From positions 3,750,426 through 3,814,425 of the forward strand of contig OX345651.1 of the NCBI GenBank assembly GCA_947044365.1: a stretch of 64,000 bases of DNA. Reading direction: 5' to 3'. The position numbers and the translations under genes are program-made. Source of the stretch: Petrosia ficiformis. Lineage: Eukaryota; Porifera; Demospongiae; Haplosclerida; Petrosiidae. Under the pieces are notes generated by a model. The model was not told where the DNA came from, ran no database searches, and worked only from the letters and a program-made list of their open reading frames with translations. Shown piece by piece: positions 1-11,488 of the stretch (position 1 is its first letter; each line of letters opens with the position of its first letter).

Positions 1-582
1 TGTACTATAGTGTGTATAGTTTAATGTCATAATGTTAATACATGATTATACATTAACTCAATAGCTGGTATGTACTAGAGTGTGTATAGTTTAATTATAG
101 ACTATAGTACCGTAGGCCGGGTTTCGATTGCGTGTTTAAACAACTGCGAATGAGACACAACAGCCAGAATGCGATTCTAACGATTGTGAATAATAAACTT
201 AATTAACTATTTATTAATATACCTTGAGGCCTGGTCTAACGCTCCTTTTACAGCTTGGTTAGCTGTAAATCTGCCTTGTGGTAGGCAGATTTACAGAGGT
301 CTTAAAGTATTGTCGAATACTCATCACAGTCCCGATTAGTCAAAATGTCACAATTCACAAGTACAACGTGCAAAATGTGCAAAAGCACGTTTTCAATGAA
401 AGGGTGTGGTCACTGCACTATCGTACCGTATTTAACCTTTTATTGATTACGTTTTCTTTGATTGTGAGGTGTACAAAACCTCGCAATTCACAAACAAAAG
501 ATACTCGCAATCAAAACAAGGCCTACGGTATATAGTTTAATGTCATAAGGTTAATATATGATTATACTGTAACTCATTAATA
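1..582. repeat. Dispersed repeat family R3, interrupted by a TIR element
   Basis: The motif tagtttaatgtcataaggtt and neighbouring text occur here on both sides of a 421-bp insertion (109-529). The same family is seen near 12,090-12,340, 13,470-13,600, 15,280-15,490, 36,150-36,305, 38,635-39,065, 40,618-40,870 and, reversed, 54,100-54,260; a piece lies at 55,255-55,345. Fuller copies start with a stretch like tcactatgacctcaaaat and end near tgaggtcatggtgaatg, which are roughly inverted, so this looks like a MITE-type element of about 250 bp. No coding capacity is seen. Confidence 0.6.
109..529. mobile_element. Short DNA transposon with 24-bp terminal inverted repeats
   Basis: The left end begins accgtaggccgggtttcgat and the right end, read on the other strand, begins accgtaggccttgttttgat, giving inverted repeats of about 24 bp with few mismatches. 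The element sits inside an R3 repeat whose sequence resumes right after it, so the edges are well defined. It contains a perfect 13-bp hairpin at 263-296. An 85-codon open frame inside resembles no transposase, so it is probably non-autonomous. Confidence 0.6.
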
Positions 583-734
583 CAGTAGTTGCAATAAATT
601 AGAGAATGTAGTAGTACATGTATCATAGATTCACAACTTAATCTCATAGTTATAAATTATCTTCGACAAACACAGTTATAATTATAAATAGATGCTTGAC
701 TTAATGCAAAGAATACAGTCAGACTAATATCTAA

Positions 735-800
735 TAATTGTACACATGTATGTATACATGTTATACATGTACATGTATATAACATGTATATACATGTATA
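735..800. repeat. AT-rich palindromic acatgtat repeat
   Basis: A run of overlapping acatgtat/atacatgt palindromes. Similar tracts recur across the window (for example 2,000-2,025, 42,430-42,455, 46,790-46,980). No gene is seen. Confidence 0.5.
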
Positions 801-807
801 TATACAC

Positions 808-990
808 AGTGGAACCTCTCTATTCCAAGCTCCCCAAAATGAGGACCCCTCTGTATTGAGGACACTTTAAAAATGTCCCAAACTGTGGTTTATAATATAA
901 ATCCACTCCTGAAATGAGGACAAATTCTGTAATCCAGACAGTTTACTCGGTCTCAATGGTGTCCAGACTTTTGAAGGTTCCACTGATATA
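808..990. mobile_element. MITE-like element with cagtggaacc ends (family R9)
   Basis: The left end cagtggaacctctctatt and the right end aaggttccactg are inverted repeats. The inner text (gaggacac, aaatgtcccaaactgtg) recurs at 23,497-23,645 and 39,873-40,033. About 180 bp with no open frame, so a non-autonomous DNA element. Confidence 0.6.
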
Positions 991-997
991 TACAGTA

Positions 998-1186
998 TAT
1001 GTCAATAAAAAGTCACCATACAGTACAGTAATTACTCAGTAGTTTCATTTCATACTACAGTAGTTTAACAGTAAATTGTATACTTGTTAATTCAACACCA
1101 CAGTAGTGAGACAGTAATTACTATACTATACTGACAGTAAAACTAATGTAATTACTGTTACTGTATAGTGACAGTTTATTGGCATA

Positions 1187-1187
<1 letters not shown>
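998..1187. mobile_element. Palindromic MITE family R1, copy 1
   Basis: Starts tgtcaataaaaagtcaccat and ends with its inverse (tatagtgacagtttattggca), giving TIRs of about 30 bp around a ~190-bp body rich in cagtaattact and ctacagtag motifs. Non-coding. Sister copies lie at 1,808-1,992, 2,151-2,338, 8,493-8,719 and 17,755-17,940. Confidence 0.7.

Positions 1188-1236
<49 letters not shown>
1188..1236. repeat. (TA)n microsatellite
   Basis: An uninterrupted TA dinucleotide run directly after MITE copy 1. Such elements often insert next to TA runs. Confidence 0.85.
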
Positions 1237-1238
<2 letters not shown>

Positions 1239-1807
1239 ATATCCACTGAATTTAGACTTGATTAATCGAAGCGTTAGTACAAAGGACACATGCATACTAC
1301 AAGTATGTTTCGGCCTACTCCAGTTATCTGATTCCAGACATAGTATATCTATTGATTGTTATTTTATGATGATTCAATTAGAATGCTTTAGGTCTCCTCC
1401 AACTAAAGAGATTTGATGTACATGTATAATTACATGTAACTATCAAAGCTATACAAATTGTTTTGTTATAAACTATCCAATTGCTATGTGACAAGTATTC
1501 GATAATTGTCATGTGACAGTACTGGTTTGACCGGATAATCCGGTAGTACATGCAAATAGTAGTACATTGTAGTTTATATCATATCCTAATTATTCATCTT
1601 ATAATATCTATCTTTCCTGCCTCTATGTAAACTTCATGTACACTCAATTAAGCATTGCCGGCTAGATTAATCTTGTGGATATAAGATGGTTATAGAATTT
1701 AACCTATTTATCTCCTACACATAAGTTGGATATCTGCAAATAGTTTGTTATTTGTATTCGACATTTGATATGTTTATTGTGATAACATTAGCTGTATTAT
1801 GTCTGAA
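1237..1807. other. Unique AT-rich sequence, no gene recognised
   Basis: No convincing open frame, exon or repeat family was seen here. It may be intergenic or part of a 5' intron of the kinase gene that follows. Confidence 0.4.
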
Positions 1808-1992
1808 TCAGATAAAAAGTCACCATACAGTACAGTAATTACTCAGTAGTTTCATTTCACACTACAGTAGTGAGACAGTAGTAATTATATGGTGTACTGA
1901 ATACCACAGTAGTGAGACAGTACTTACTGTACCATACTGACAGTAGAACTAAGGTAATTACTGTTACTGTATGGTGACATTTTATTGACATA
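1808..1992. mobile_element. Palindromic MITE family R1, copy 2
   Basis: Same TIRs and same internal orientation as copy 1 (aaaaagtcaccatacag at the left, gtatggtgacattttattga at the right). The left tip is slightly shorter. Confidence 0.7.
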
Positions 1993-2150
1993 TACTTACA
2001 TGTACATGTATGTACATGTACATGTAAGTATCGAATCATGGACTGTTTGAATTATCAGAACAGTACATACACACAGTATGGTAGAACCTCTGAAAGGACA
2101 CTTCCATACTAAACCAACACTACCTAACATACAGTATACATGTACATGTA

Positions 2151-2338
2151 TGTCAATAAAATGTCATGATACAGTAACAGTAATTACCTTAGTTCTACTG
2201 TCAGTATGGTACAGTAACTACTGTCTCACTACTGTGTTGTTAAATTGACAAACATACCCATTACTGTCAAAACTACTGTAGTGTGAAATGAAACTACTGA
2301 GTAATTACTGTACTATATGGTGACGTTTTATTGGCATA
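2151..2338. mobile_element. Palindromic MITE family R1, copy 3, internal part inverted
   Basis: TIRs as in copies 1 and 2, but the internal order is reversed (the gtgaaatgaaactactgag segment is on the right). It lies 160 bp from copy 2 in opposite orientation, so the two could form a long hairpin. Confidence 0.7.
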
Positions 2339-2496
2339 TACTGTACATGTACACAGCAAAACATGAACTCAATGTAGAACTGAGGTGTATAAAGGTAGAT
2401 TCATACTGGAGCAGTTAATGCTTACATTGCAGTTTTCATCAATGCAAACATGATTATACATATATATAGTGTAATAATTTTTTTTTTAATTCATAG

Positions 2497-5400
2497 ACGG
2501 GTATACAAATTATCCAAAGACAAGACCTAATAGTTTGGTAAGTGTAGAATCATGTTTATAGTGTTCATGCCCGAGGCTTCTGTCATGGGATTGTGAAATC
2601 CAAATAAGTTTGTTATGGGGTTGTGGATTCAAAACATGTTTATCATGAGGTTGTGGATTCAAAACATGTTTATCATGGGGATGTGGATTCAAAACACTTT
2701 TGTTATGGGGTTGTGGATTTTGACATGATTTAAAACATGTTTATCATGGGGTTGTGGATTCAAAACATGTTTATCATGAGGTTGTGGATTCAAAACACTT
2801 GTTATGGGGTTGTGGATTTTGACATGATTCAAAACATGTTTATCATGGGGTTGTGGATTCAAAACATGTTTATCATGGGATTGTGGATTCAAAACATGTT
2901 TATCATGAGGTTGTGGATTCAAAACGTGTTTATCATGGGATTGTGGATTCAAAACACTTTTGTTATGGGGTTGTGGATTTTGACATGATTCAAAACATGT
3001 TTATCATGGGATGGTCGATTCAAAACAAGTTTGACATTGGTTTGTGAATTTTATCACAGGGCTGTGGATTCAAGACATGTTTAATATGTTGGTTCAAGCT
3101 CCTCACAACTCATTCTTTTTTAAATGTTTTTGTTTTTAACAGAATATTATAGGAAAGAATGGTGGAATTAGAAGAAACTCCATAGCTACTGTACAATCTA
3201 CAGATACTATAGGTCCATCCAGTACCAGTACAAAGCCATTGGATGCATTTGGATCTACAGGACATTTAACAATCCGTAGTGCAACTTTACCACATAGACG
3301 ATATTCTACAACTACTTCACCGGTAAGAAACACTAGACATATGGTAATCATGAAAGGGGCGAGCCCGAGCAATCATGAATTGCATTTAATGAATAGGTAA
3401 TCAATCATCCATCAAATTGGCGTTCATAGACCTGGCTAGGTTTGGACTCGCTCAGGCTTGCCCCAATTATATGTTATAGCTAAATAGCAATAACTGAAAC
3501 TAACTATAGTGTATGTATGTATGTATGTATGTATGTATGTATGTATGTATGTATGTATGTATGTATGTATGTATGTATGTATGTATGTATGTATGTATGT
3601 ATGTATGTATGTATGTATGTATGTATGTATGTATATAATTATATTCTATTATAATATTTCTCTAGCTTGAATCACCATTTGGTCGTTTGGAAACTTATAA
3701 GAGACTAGAACAGCTCGGAGAAGGTTCTTATGCCACAGTTTATAAAGGAATCAGCACGTGAGTGATAAAGAGAATTATAATAATTATATCATTAGATACA
3801 TATAGATGATGGATGAGTGGATGGAAAGATGGATAGATTGATGGATGGATGGATAGATGGATGGATGGATGGATGGATGGTTGGATGGATGGATGGATGG
3901 TTGGATGGATGGATGGATGGATGGATGGATGGATGGATGGATGGATGGATGGATGGATGGATGGATAGATGGATGGATGGATGGATGGATGGATGGATGA
4001 GTGGGTGGATGAAATTATATATAGACACAAATGCACATTGATATATTATAGGGTTACAGGGCATATGATAGCTTTGAAAGAAATTAGGCTTAATTCAGAA
4101 GAAGGAACTCCATTCACAGCAATTAGAGAAGGTGAGATCACAGGAGAGTCAATTCCTTTAGTAATATAATCTACTTCTGGAGGTCTATTCAAATTACCTT
4201 AGGCATTTGAAGTATATTAATTGTGTATCACATCCTGCATCTGTTACTAAAACTGCTATATGACATGTAGTAAGGGGAAATACCTCGTGTTGTTTGAAAA
4301 TGAAATTGTCTAATACTAGTATGGGAAAATACCTCGAGTTTTTTAAAGCATGAAATTATAGCACATGTTTTTGGAAATGTTATCTGATATATTAATTACA
4401 AACCAATATTATTTAATACTGGTTATAATTTGGACCCCTTGGTTATTATAAGTATTATTTGGACCCCTTGGTCAGTTATTGTTTACATCTAGACCCTTTA
4501 GTTAATATATTGGCTAGTTATCCTTTGTTAATAATTAAGTTATCATCTAGACCCCTTGGTTAATATTAGTTATTATCTGGACCCCTTGGTTAATATTAGT
4601 TATTATCTGGACCCCTTGGTTAATATTAGTTATTATCTGGACCCCCTGGCTAATATTAGTTATTATCTGGACCCCTTGGTTAATATTAGTTATTATCTGG
4701 ACCCCCTGGCTAATATTAGTTATTATCTGGACCCCTTGGTTAATATTAGTTATTATCTGGACCCCCTGGCTAATATTAGTTATTATCTGGACCCCTTGGT
4801 TAATATTAGTTATTATCTGGACCCCCTGGCTAATATTAGTTATTATCAAGACAACTTGGTTGATTTATTATTTCTTCTCTATTGTAGCTTCATTATTAAA
4901 GGGACTCAAACATTTTAATATAGTCACACTTCATGATATCATCCACACACCAAATAATCTAACATTTGTGTTTGAATATGTGGTGAGTATAGATAATTAC
5001 AATATTGTATTAAAATTACATTTGAAATTATAATTTAACCGTAATGTAAGTTTTTTTGAGGTACGTAAAGGTGAATGTGAATGACTTTTAGCCTTCATTC
5101 ATATACTTCGATCCATCTATATATTTTATAAATCTCTTGTTAATATTTACTTTTCTTTTTTCATTTTATCAGGACACCGATCTAAGTAGATATATGGAAA
5201 AACACCCTGGACCAATGGACACTAGAAATGTAAAAGTATTAATGGTACAGCTGCTTAGAGGCCTTCTGTACTGTCATAAAAGAAAGATACTACACAGGTA
5301 AGAGTTATAAACTATTAAAAATGATAGAATTTGTGAGAAGCAGGCTTGTTGAGAAATGTTCGCTGTTAGGCCATTTTGCTCAGGAAGATATTTAGAAATG

Positions 5401-8400
5401 AAAGAAAAAAACATGTGTCCAGAAAAATCTAGACCAGCTGTAAAATGAACCTAGGAATTTCTAACCAATAAGGCTGGGTTCATATATTGATGCAAAGCCT
5501 TGTGTTGCATTTGTTGGAAAATTCTGAAAATTGATTGGTCAAACACAGAATGCAGCTGACACAAAGACAGAATCAGATCTTATGCTAGTGTTACTGTGTA
5601 TCTGATGATGTTAAATGAAGCATATTGTGCTTACAATACAACGCATTGATGCGATGTAAAGAAACACAGAAACACAGGACTGTGTGTCATTATGTGAAAC
5701 AGGCTTGAGTCAGAATGCTCTATCATCTGAGCTACTGGAGCCAGGTTGAGGAAGAGCATTTCATAGACAATTTCTACTTCCTGGGTCAGGCAAATTACAG
5801 TACAAAGCAGTAGTACAGTACTGCTTAGAAGTACTTGATTAAAGTGTAGCCCCTATCATACTATGCTAACGTAATACAGTCAGGTACTGTACTTACAAGA
5901 TATGGATTATAGCTTCCAACACAAAATGCCCTTGTCCCAGTTTGATGGCCACTCTTTTTTTAAGGAGGCAGCGTGGCTTAGTGGTTAGAGCTTGAGCATC
6001 TTGATCTAATGGTCAGTGGTTGAAGTTCGGCTGCGGTCGTGTTGTTTCCTAGAAAGAGAGTGTCTGCTTTTCTGTGGACTTCATTGCTAACAAAATGCCC
6101 AAATAGGAATCATTTAAATACAGGTACAAATAGTTCATCTAAGTTGCTTCCTTCAATGGTCAGTTTTTGCATATATGAATGTATTTTTTTATTTCTCACA
6201 GAGACTTAAAACCTCAAAATATTCTTTTGAATCATAACGGAGAACTCAAACTAGCTGATTTTGGTCTAGCACGTGCAAAATCAGTACCGACGAAGACCTA
6301 TTCTAATGAGGTTGTGACGCTATGGTATAGACCACCTGATGTGCTGTTAGGATCAACCGAGTACTCAACTTCCTTAGATATGTGGTGAGTATATCTAGTG
6401 TTGTTTTAGTAGTACATTAATAGTTATAGATTTAGTATGACCAGTTTTTATTATCAGATATTAGGCTTACTGAAAGGGTTTTAGCTTTAGTTAACTAACT
6501 AAAAGTTGTCATTATTGGCCAATTTTCATTGATTATAGTTACAGTTATTGCAATAGACTTGTAATTTAACTAATAGTCAAAATATCTGTGGTTTTAGTTA
6601 TACATAGGGTCACTTACATATATCGTGAGTACATACATGTACACTGTATGTGTAGTAGAGATGTTTTTGTTTTGTAGTAATGACCGCTTTTAGTTTTAGA
6701 ATAGTTAACTAAAAGTCCCAATGCTTTACTAAAAGTGGTTTTAGTTACAAATAGGATATGTTGTGAGTACATAGTTGTAGTAGAGTTGTAGTAGTATTTG
6801 AGTAATGTCCACTTTTAGTTTTAGTTTTAGTGTGACTATATCAGAAAACAATATTGGGTTTACTAAAATGGTTTTAATATAGTTAACTAACTAAAAGTTC
6901 CCATTCTTGGCCAATTTCAGTATACAGTACCTGACTTTATTAAGTTTACATACTATCACTGTACTTCCATTGACTACAGTGTACATTGTGAGTGAAGTAC
7001 ACTGTACTTTGAATGTACAGTACCTGACATTATTAAGTTTACATACTATCACAGTACTTCCATTGACTAGAGTGTACTTTGTGAGTGAAGTACACTGTAC
7101 TTTGAATGTACAGTACCTGACTTTATTAAGTTTACATACTATCACTGTACTTCCATTGACTAGAGTGTACTTTGTGAGTGAAGTACACTGTACTTTGAAT
7201 GTACAGTACCTGACATTATTAAGTTTACATACTATCACAGTACTTCCATTAACTACAGTGTACATTGTGAGTGAAGTACACTGTACTTTGAATGTACAGT
7301 ACCTGACATTATTAAGTTTACATACTATCACAGTACTTCCATTAACTACAGTGTACATTGTGAGTGAAGTACACTGTACTTTGAATGTACAGTACCTGAC
7401 ATTATTAAGTTTACATACTATCACTGTACTTCCATTGACTAGAGTGTACTTTGTGAGTGAAGTACACTGTACTTTGAATGTACTACACAGTATTACTTAC
7501 ACCTTAGTACTTTGCTATCGGCATATCACATACAAATGTAAAGGGAATTCACACATTATTATGATTACAGTACAAAGTAGTGCTATAGCACTACTTAGAA
7601 GTACAGTTGACTATCACCTTATTAAAGTGTAGCTCCCATCATACTTAACAAAGTCAGGCACAGTATGTATAGTACTAGACTTGTATTATCTTGTTAAGAA
7701 GGGTTTTAGTTAGGGTCAACTAAGTACATAGTAGTGTTGTTTTAGTATTACCACTTTCAGTTTTAGTTATAGTACGTTTCTAGCTAACTAATAGTGACAA
7801 TGGTTTACTAATACACATCTCTTTGTTAGAGTGTGGTTCTCATCCTTTCTCACCCAACTATCTATCCATCCATGCAATCATTTACTTTTCCTTCCATCTA
7901 TCCAATCATCCTTATTCATCCTATCGTCCAATCATTTATCTATCTTCCATCATCTATTTATCTTCCTTCACCCATCTATCCATTCATCCATTCGTTCATC
8001 CATCTACATGTATTTATCCATCCAGACATTCATCTATCTATCTAAATCAATACATATGTTGTATAAAACACTGTATGACTGCTTCAGGAATATTGAATGT
8101 ATATATCTTTCTTTATAGGGGAGTTGGATGTATATTTGTTGAGATGTTAACTGGAAAACCATTGTTTCCCGGAATCAAAGGTGTATACGATCAGCTGAAC
8201 AGAATTTGGGCAGTAAGTTTTTATTTAATGGATGAATGGTATGAATAGCTGGACGAATGCCTGGATAAATGGCTGCTGGATCAATGAATGGGTACATAAT
8301 GGATGAACCAGTAGATGGTTGATAAGATGTTTGATTGGACAAAATGTATGAATAGCTGGATGAATGAATGGATATATCAATGGGATGGATATATCAATGG

Positions 8401-9824
8401 GATGGTAAAATGGTTAATTGAGTGGAAGGACAGATGTATGTATGGATTGACCGATGGACAGATTTATGGATTGGTAGTTGGATATACAGTATATGTCAAT
8501 AAAAAGTCACCATACAGTACAGTAATTACTCGGTAGTTTCATTTCACAGTGTGAAATGAACACTACAGTAGTTCAACAGTAGTTCAACAGTAGTTTTGAC
8601 AGTAGTTATTGTGTACTTGTCAATTCAACACTACAGTAGTGAGACAGTAATTACTATACTATACTGACAGTAGAAATAAGATAATTACTGTTACTGTATG
8701 GTGACATTTTATTGACATATTATACCATATGTACACAGCCACACATAACATGTACACACACACACACATACACACACAAACTCATATATGTGTGTTATTA
8801 TATATTTTCCTTTTAGATCTTGGGTACCCCAGACGAGTCAACATGGCCTGGCATAAATGAGTTGACAGAGTACATTCCAAAGTATTTTGAAAAATATCAG
8901 TACATTGGAGTGGAGGCTGTTTCTCCAATGTTAGTGCATACATTATTATGTTAATATCGGTTTTCATACTCGGGTAGTGGGTCCAGCTATTTCCCCCCCA
9001 AAATGCACATGTATATATCTTAGTGTTGTTTGAGAACTGCCAATAGACCAGCTACAAGCTGATGAAACTGTAAAACATACCTAAAATAATAGCCAATTTT
9101 CGTTCATGTACATGTACATGTACAAAGCTACAAGTACAGTACTTGACTTTACCAAGTTTACACATACTGTGATGAAAGCTATATACTTTAATAAGGTGAT
9201 AGTCAACTGTACTTCTAAGTAGTACTATAGTTCTACTTTGTACTGTAATCATAGTAATGTGTGAATTCCCTTTACATTTGTATGTGATAGCACAGTACTA
9301 AGGTGTAATACTGTGTAGTACATTTGAAGTTTCACTCACAAGTACACTGTAGTCAATGGAAGTATATTAATAGTATGTAAACTTAATAATGTCAGGTACT
9401 GTACATTCGAAGTACTGTGTAATTTATTCACAAAGTACACTGTAGTCAATGGAAATACAGTGATAGTATGTAAACTTAATAATGTCAGGTACTGTACTAC
9501 AACACTGAAAATTTTTTGTTATACTTATCTTTTCGTTCTCCTCAGACTTCTTCCACAAACTAAATCTGGTGATTTTGCTAAACGTATTTTAAGACTCATA
9601 CCATCTGAAAGACTGTCTGCTGAAGATGCATTAGCTCATGAATATTTTGCTTCACTCCCTCCTGCTTTGTTCACCTTACCTGACAGTAAGTGGTTATTTG
9701 AGTATGTACTGTATAATTCATATTTCATCTCCCTCTCCCTCTCTCTTTCTTTCTCTCTCTCTCTCTCTCTTCCTTTGCAGAAGCCTCTATTTTCTTGTTA
9801 CCTGGTGTTCTGTTCTACAGATAG
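2497..9824 (+). CDS. CDK14/CDK15-like PFTAIRE cyclin-dependent kinase (5' end missing)
   Basis: Protein kinase of the CDK14/15 (PFTAIRE) subfamily; relatives bind cyclin Y at the plasma membrane and act in Wnt and cell-cycle signalling (family knowledge). Exons: 2497-2537, 3143-3322, 3666-3757, 4052-4131, 4888-4982, 5173-5297, 6202-6384, 8119-8212, 8817-8929, 9546-9685, 9781-9824; all join in frame with GT-AG borders. About 394 residues are visible. In order: Ser/Thr-rich N-terminal region, glycine loop [11 protein letters not shown], lysine in IALKEI, the helix signature PFTAIRE, hinge FEYVDTDL, catalytic [19 protein letters not shown], the substrate loop [24 protein letters not shown], a C-lobe ending HEYFASLPP, and a tail ending FYR. 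All key kinase residues are present, so it should be active. The start codon was not found; it may lie upstream of the window. The donor of exon 9 (gttagt) is a weaker consensus. Sure of the subfamily; CDK14 versus CDK15 not resolved. Confidence 0.92.
2578..3082. repeat. 30-bp minisatellite in kinase intron
   Basis: About 15 imperfect copies of a unit like aaaacatgtttatcatgggg followed by ttgtggattc. It lies between the 41-nt exon and the next kinase exon. Long open frames here on both strands are by-products of a repeat whose length is a multiple of three. Confidence 0.85.
3509..3636. repeat. (GTAT)n microsatellite
   Basis: About 30 perfect GTAT units, ending some 30 bp before the exon that encodes the glycine loop. 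Confidence 0.9.
3808..4013. repeat. (GGAT)n microsatellite
   Basis: About 50 units of GGAT with a few changed bases, in the short intron between the glycine-loop exon and the PFTAIRE exon. Open frames here are repeat artefacts. Confidence 0.9.
4425..4851. repeat. 30-bp minisatellite (ctggaccccttggttaatat)
   Basis: Ten regular 30-bp units from about 4,545, with decayed units upstream. Units ending ttggtt and ctggct alternate in pairs over the last part, suggesting growth by a 60-bp higher-order step. Intronic. Confidence 0.85.
5930..6095 (+). mobile_element. tRNA-derived SINE-like element, copy 1
   Basis: Contains a Pol III A-box-like stretch (gtggcttagtggttagagc) and a B-box-like stretch (ggttgaagttc) at tRNA-like spacing. 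About 165 bp match the element at 51,316-51,482, including text before and after the tRNA-like part (tttctgtggacttcattgct). Intronic in the kinase gene. Confidence 0.6.
6400..6905. repeat. AT-rich inverted repeat text (agttaactaactaaaag family)
   Basis: Repeated gttttagttaactaactaaaag-type words in both orientations. The same words recur at 7,680-7,825 and 36,530-36,660. Non-coding intron sequence, probably decayed MITE copies. Confidence 0.45.
6905..7500. repeat. 93-bp tandem repeat (family R2), six units
   Basis: The word cagtacctgac recurs every 93 bp (6925, 7018, 7111 and on). Each unit holds an inverted pair around agtacactgtacttt. Single or few-unit copies occur at 9,130-9,495, 16,795-17,010 and 45,880-46,290, so a dispersed element has grown internal tandem units here. 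Because 93 is divisible by three, long open frames run through it on both strands; they are not taken as genes. Confidence 0.8.
7825..8090. repeat. Degenerate (CATC/ATCT)n microsatellite upstream of kinase exon 8
   Basis: Imperfect repeats such as ctatccatccatgcaatcat, on the pyrimidine-rich strand, ending just before the exon at 8119-8212. The complementary purine-rich form follows that exon at 8,228-8,475. Confidence 0.7.
8228..8475. repeat. Degenerate (GGAT/GAAT)n microsatellite downstream of kinase exon 8
   Basis: Imperfect repeats such as gatggatgaatggtatgaat, roughly complementary to the repeat before the exon. Confidence 0.7.
8493..8719. mobile_element. Palindromic MITE family R1, copy 4
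   Basis: TIRs as in copy 1. The body is longer because the cagtagtt unit is repeated (agttcaacagt three times). Intronic, about 100 bp before a kinase exon. Confidence 0.7.
9130..9495. repeat. R2 repeat copy (93-bp family), reversed
   Basis: Opposite-strand match to 6,905-7,660, with about two tandem units at the right end and the flank agctacactttaataaggtg-like text at the left. It ends about 50 bp before a kinase exon. Confidence 0.65.
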
Positions 9825-10765
9825 TACATTGTATCAGCCATTTAAATCTATTTAGTCTCTTTGTGTCAGTTTTATATCTTCCTTTAATTGGCTGTTAGTA
9901 CTCGTGTTTTGTCTCTCAAAGTCTTGGTCCACGAGTCTTGCTCCATGAGTCTCAGTTCATGTGTCTCAGTTCTTAAGTATCAGAATGAGTCTCAATTTAT
10001 TAGTCTCAGTCTATGAGACTCAATTCTTATAAGTTTGTAAAGTTGTCCAGTGGAGTCTGGACATCGAATCATAAAATATCATTTAAAATTATTTTAGAAT
10101 CGTGGAATAATCTTTCTTGTTTTTGTTGTTATATTTATGTGAAATACATTGTTGTTTGTATGTTTGTCTGTTTTTTTTTTGTTCTCCAATAATCATGAAA
10201 TTCTTTACCGACAATCACTAATTAAATTATTATAACTATTATAATTTATAATAAACACTATTAATCATTAATATGTTTCTGTTCCTTTGTAAAATATTGA
10301 AATATGTTTTTCAAGTATCGTAATGCAAACAACATGACATTACCATGGTGATAGGTCTGTAAGACTTATCATGTCATGAAATATAGCTGATGAATTATGC
10401 TTTATCAGTAGGTTTACACAATCATTCAACACTCAGCAATGAATGCCCACTCAATTTTAGCTGATAATAAAATTCTTTCAGGATAATTATGATTCTGTAT
10501 TTGATGAGGTATTTGTTTTGAACAGAGGAAAGTAAGTGTGTGTGTAATGTTAAAACTCCTTAGTTATTAGTGAATTGGATCAGCTGTTTTGTTCTGTGAA
10601 TTGAATTGTGGTTTATGGTTGTTATGGGAAACTCTTGTATAATTATATTTATATTTATAATAATAATATTATAATAATATATAACTTTTTTCACAATCAA
10701 TTTTATTATTTGACTTGAATTTTCATTGCAATGGAGTTTCTCTATCTTAGAATTATTCAGTGATA
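9825..10765. other. Kinase 3' flank and intergenic spacer
   Basis: A run of agtctcagtt-type words lies at 9,905-10,015. A possible polyadenylation signal AATAAA is at 10,250-10,255. A tttagAATTATT acceptor-like site at about 10,750 suggests that the next gene has a 5' UTR intron. No other coding sequence is seen. Confidence 0.4.
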
Positions 10766-11443
10766 ATGGAAGACAGTGTACGATCCTTCATGCTAACACA
10801 TGCAAGGAGGCTTGGGTCCAATAAAGACAGCAGTGATTCTCAAGATGAAAAACCAAGGAAGAAACTGCATGATATTCCAAGGCTTAGATATACTAGAAAG
10901 AAATCAATGAAAAACACCACAAGAGGAAGCTCCAGTGACTCTGAAACAAACTCAGATAAATATTCCTATGAGTTATCAGCATTTACTCAAATGAAGAAAA
11001 GACCTTATGCTAAGAAAAGGGAAATGGTAGAAACGTGTTTTGATTCTGCAGGTAACCGAAAACGAGCAACTAGTGCTCCAGGAATGATTTTATCAAGTGG
11101 AAGCAATGATGATGGAAGTGATAGCTTGACTATTTCACTTACTTCAACAAATTCAAAAAGCTGGTACTCCAGAATAATGGGAAGTCTTGTGGACAGTATT
11201 TCAGGTTTTGGTAAGTTTAGATATTGCACAAGGGAAGAGATTAAAAACATTAATGTTTTTCTTTGTATACCACACCAAGTTCTCCCATTGAGTGAGAAAA
11301 CGGAAGTAGAGAAGACTGGCTGTGATACTGACTATGACAGAGATTTTGAAGGAACAGTGGATGAAATGACAAAGGTATGTGTGCGCAAATGTATGTTTGA
11401 ACTGTGGTGTTGTGATTTTGAGTACTTCTTACATGTGTCTATG

Positions 11444-11488
<45 letters not shown>

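Noticed and set aside
6891..7632. 241- and 177-codon open frames
   Set aside because: Repeat-driven (93-bp units) and lying in a kinase intron.
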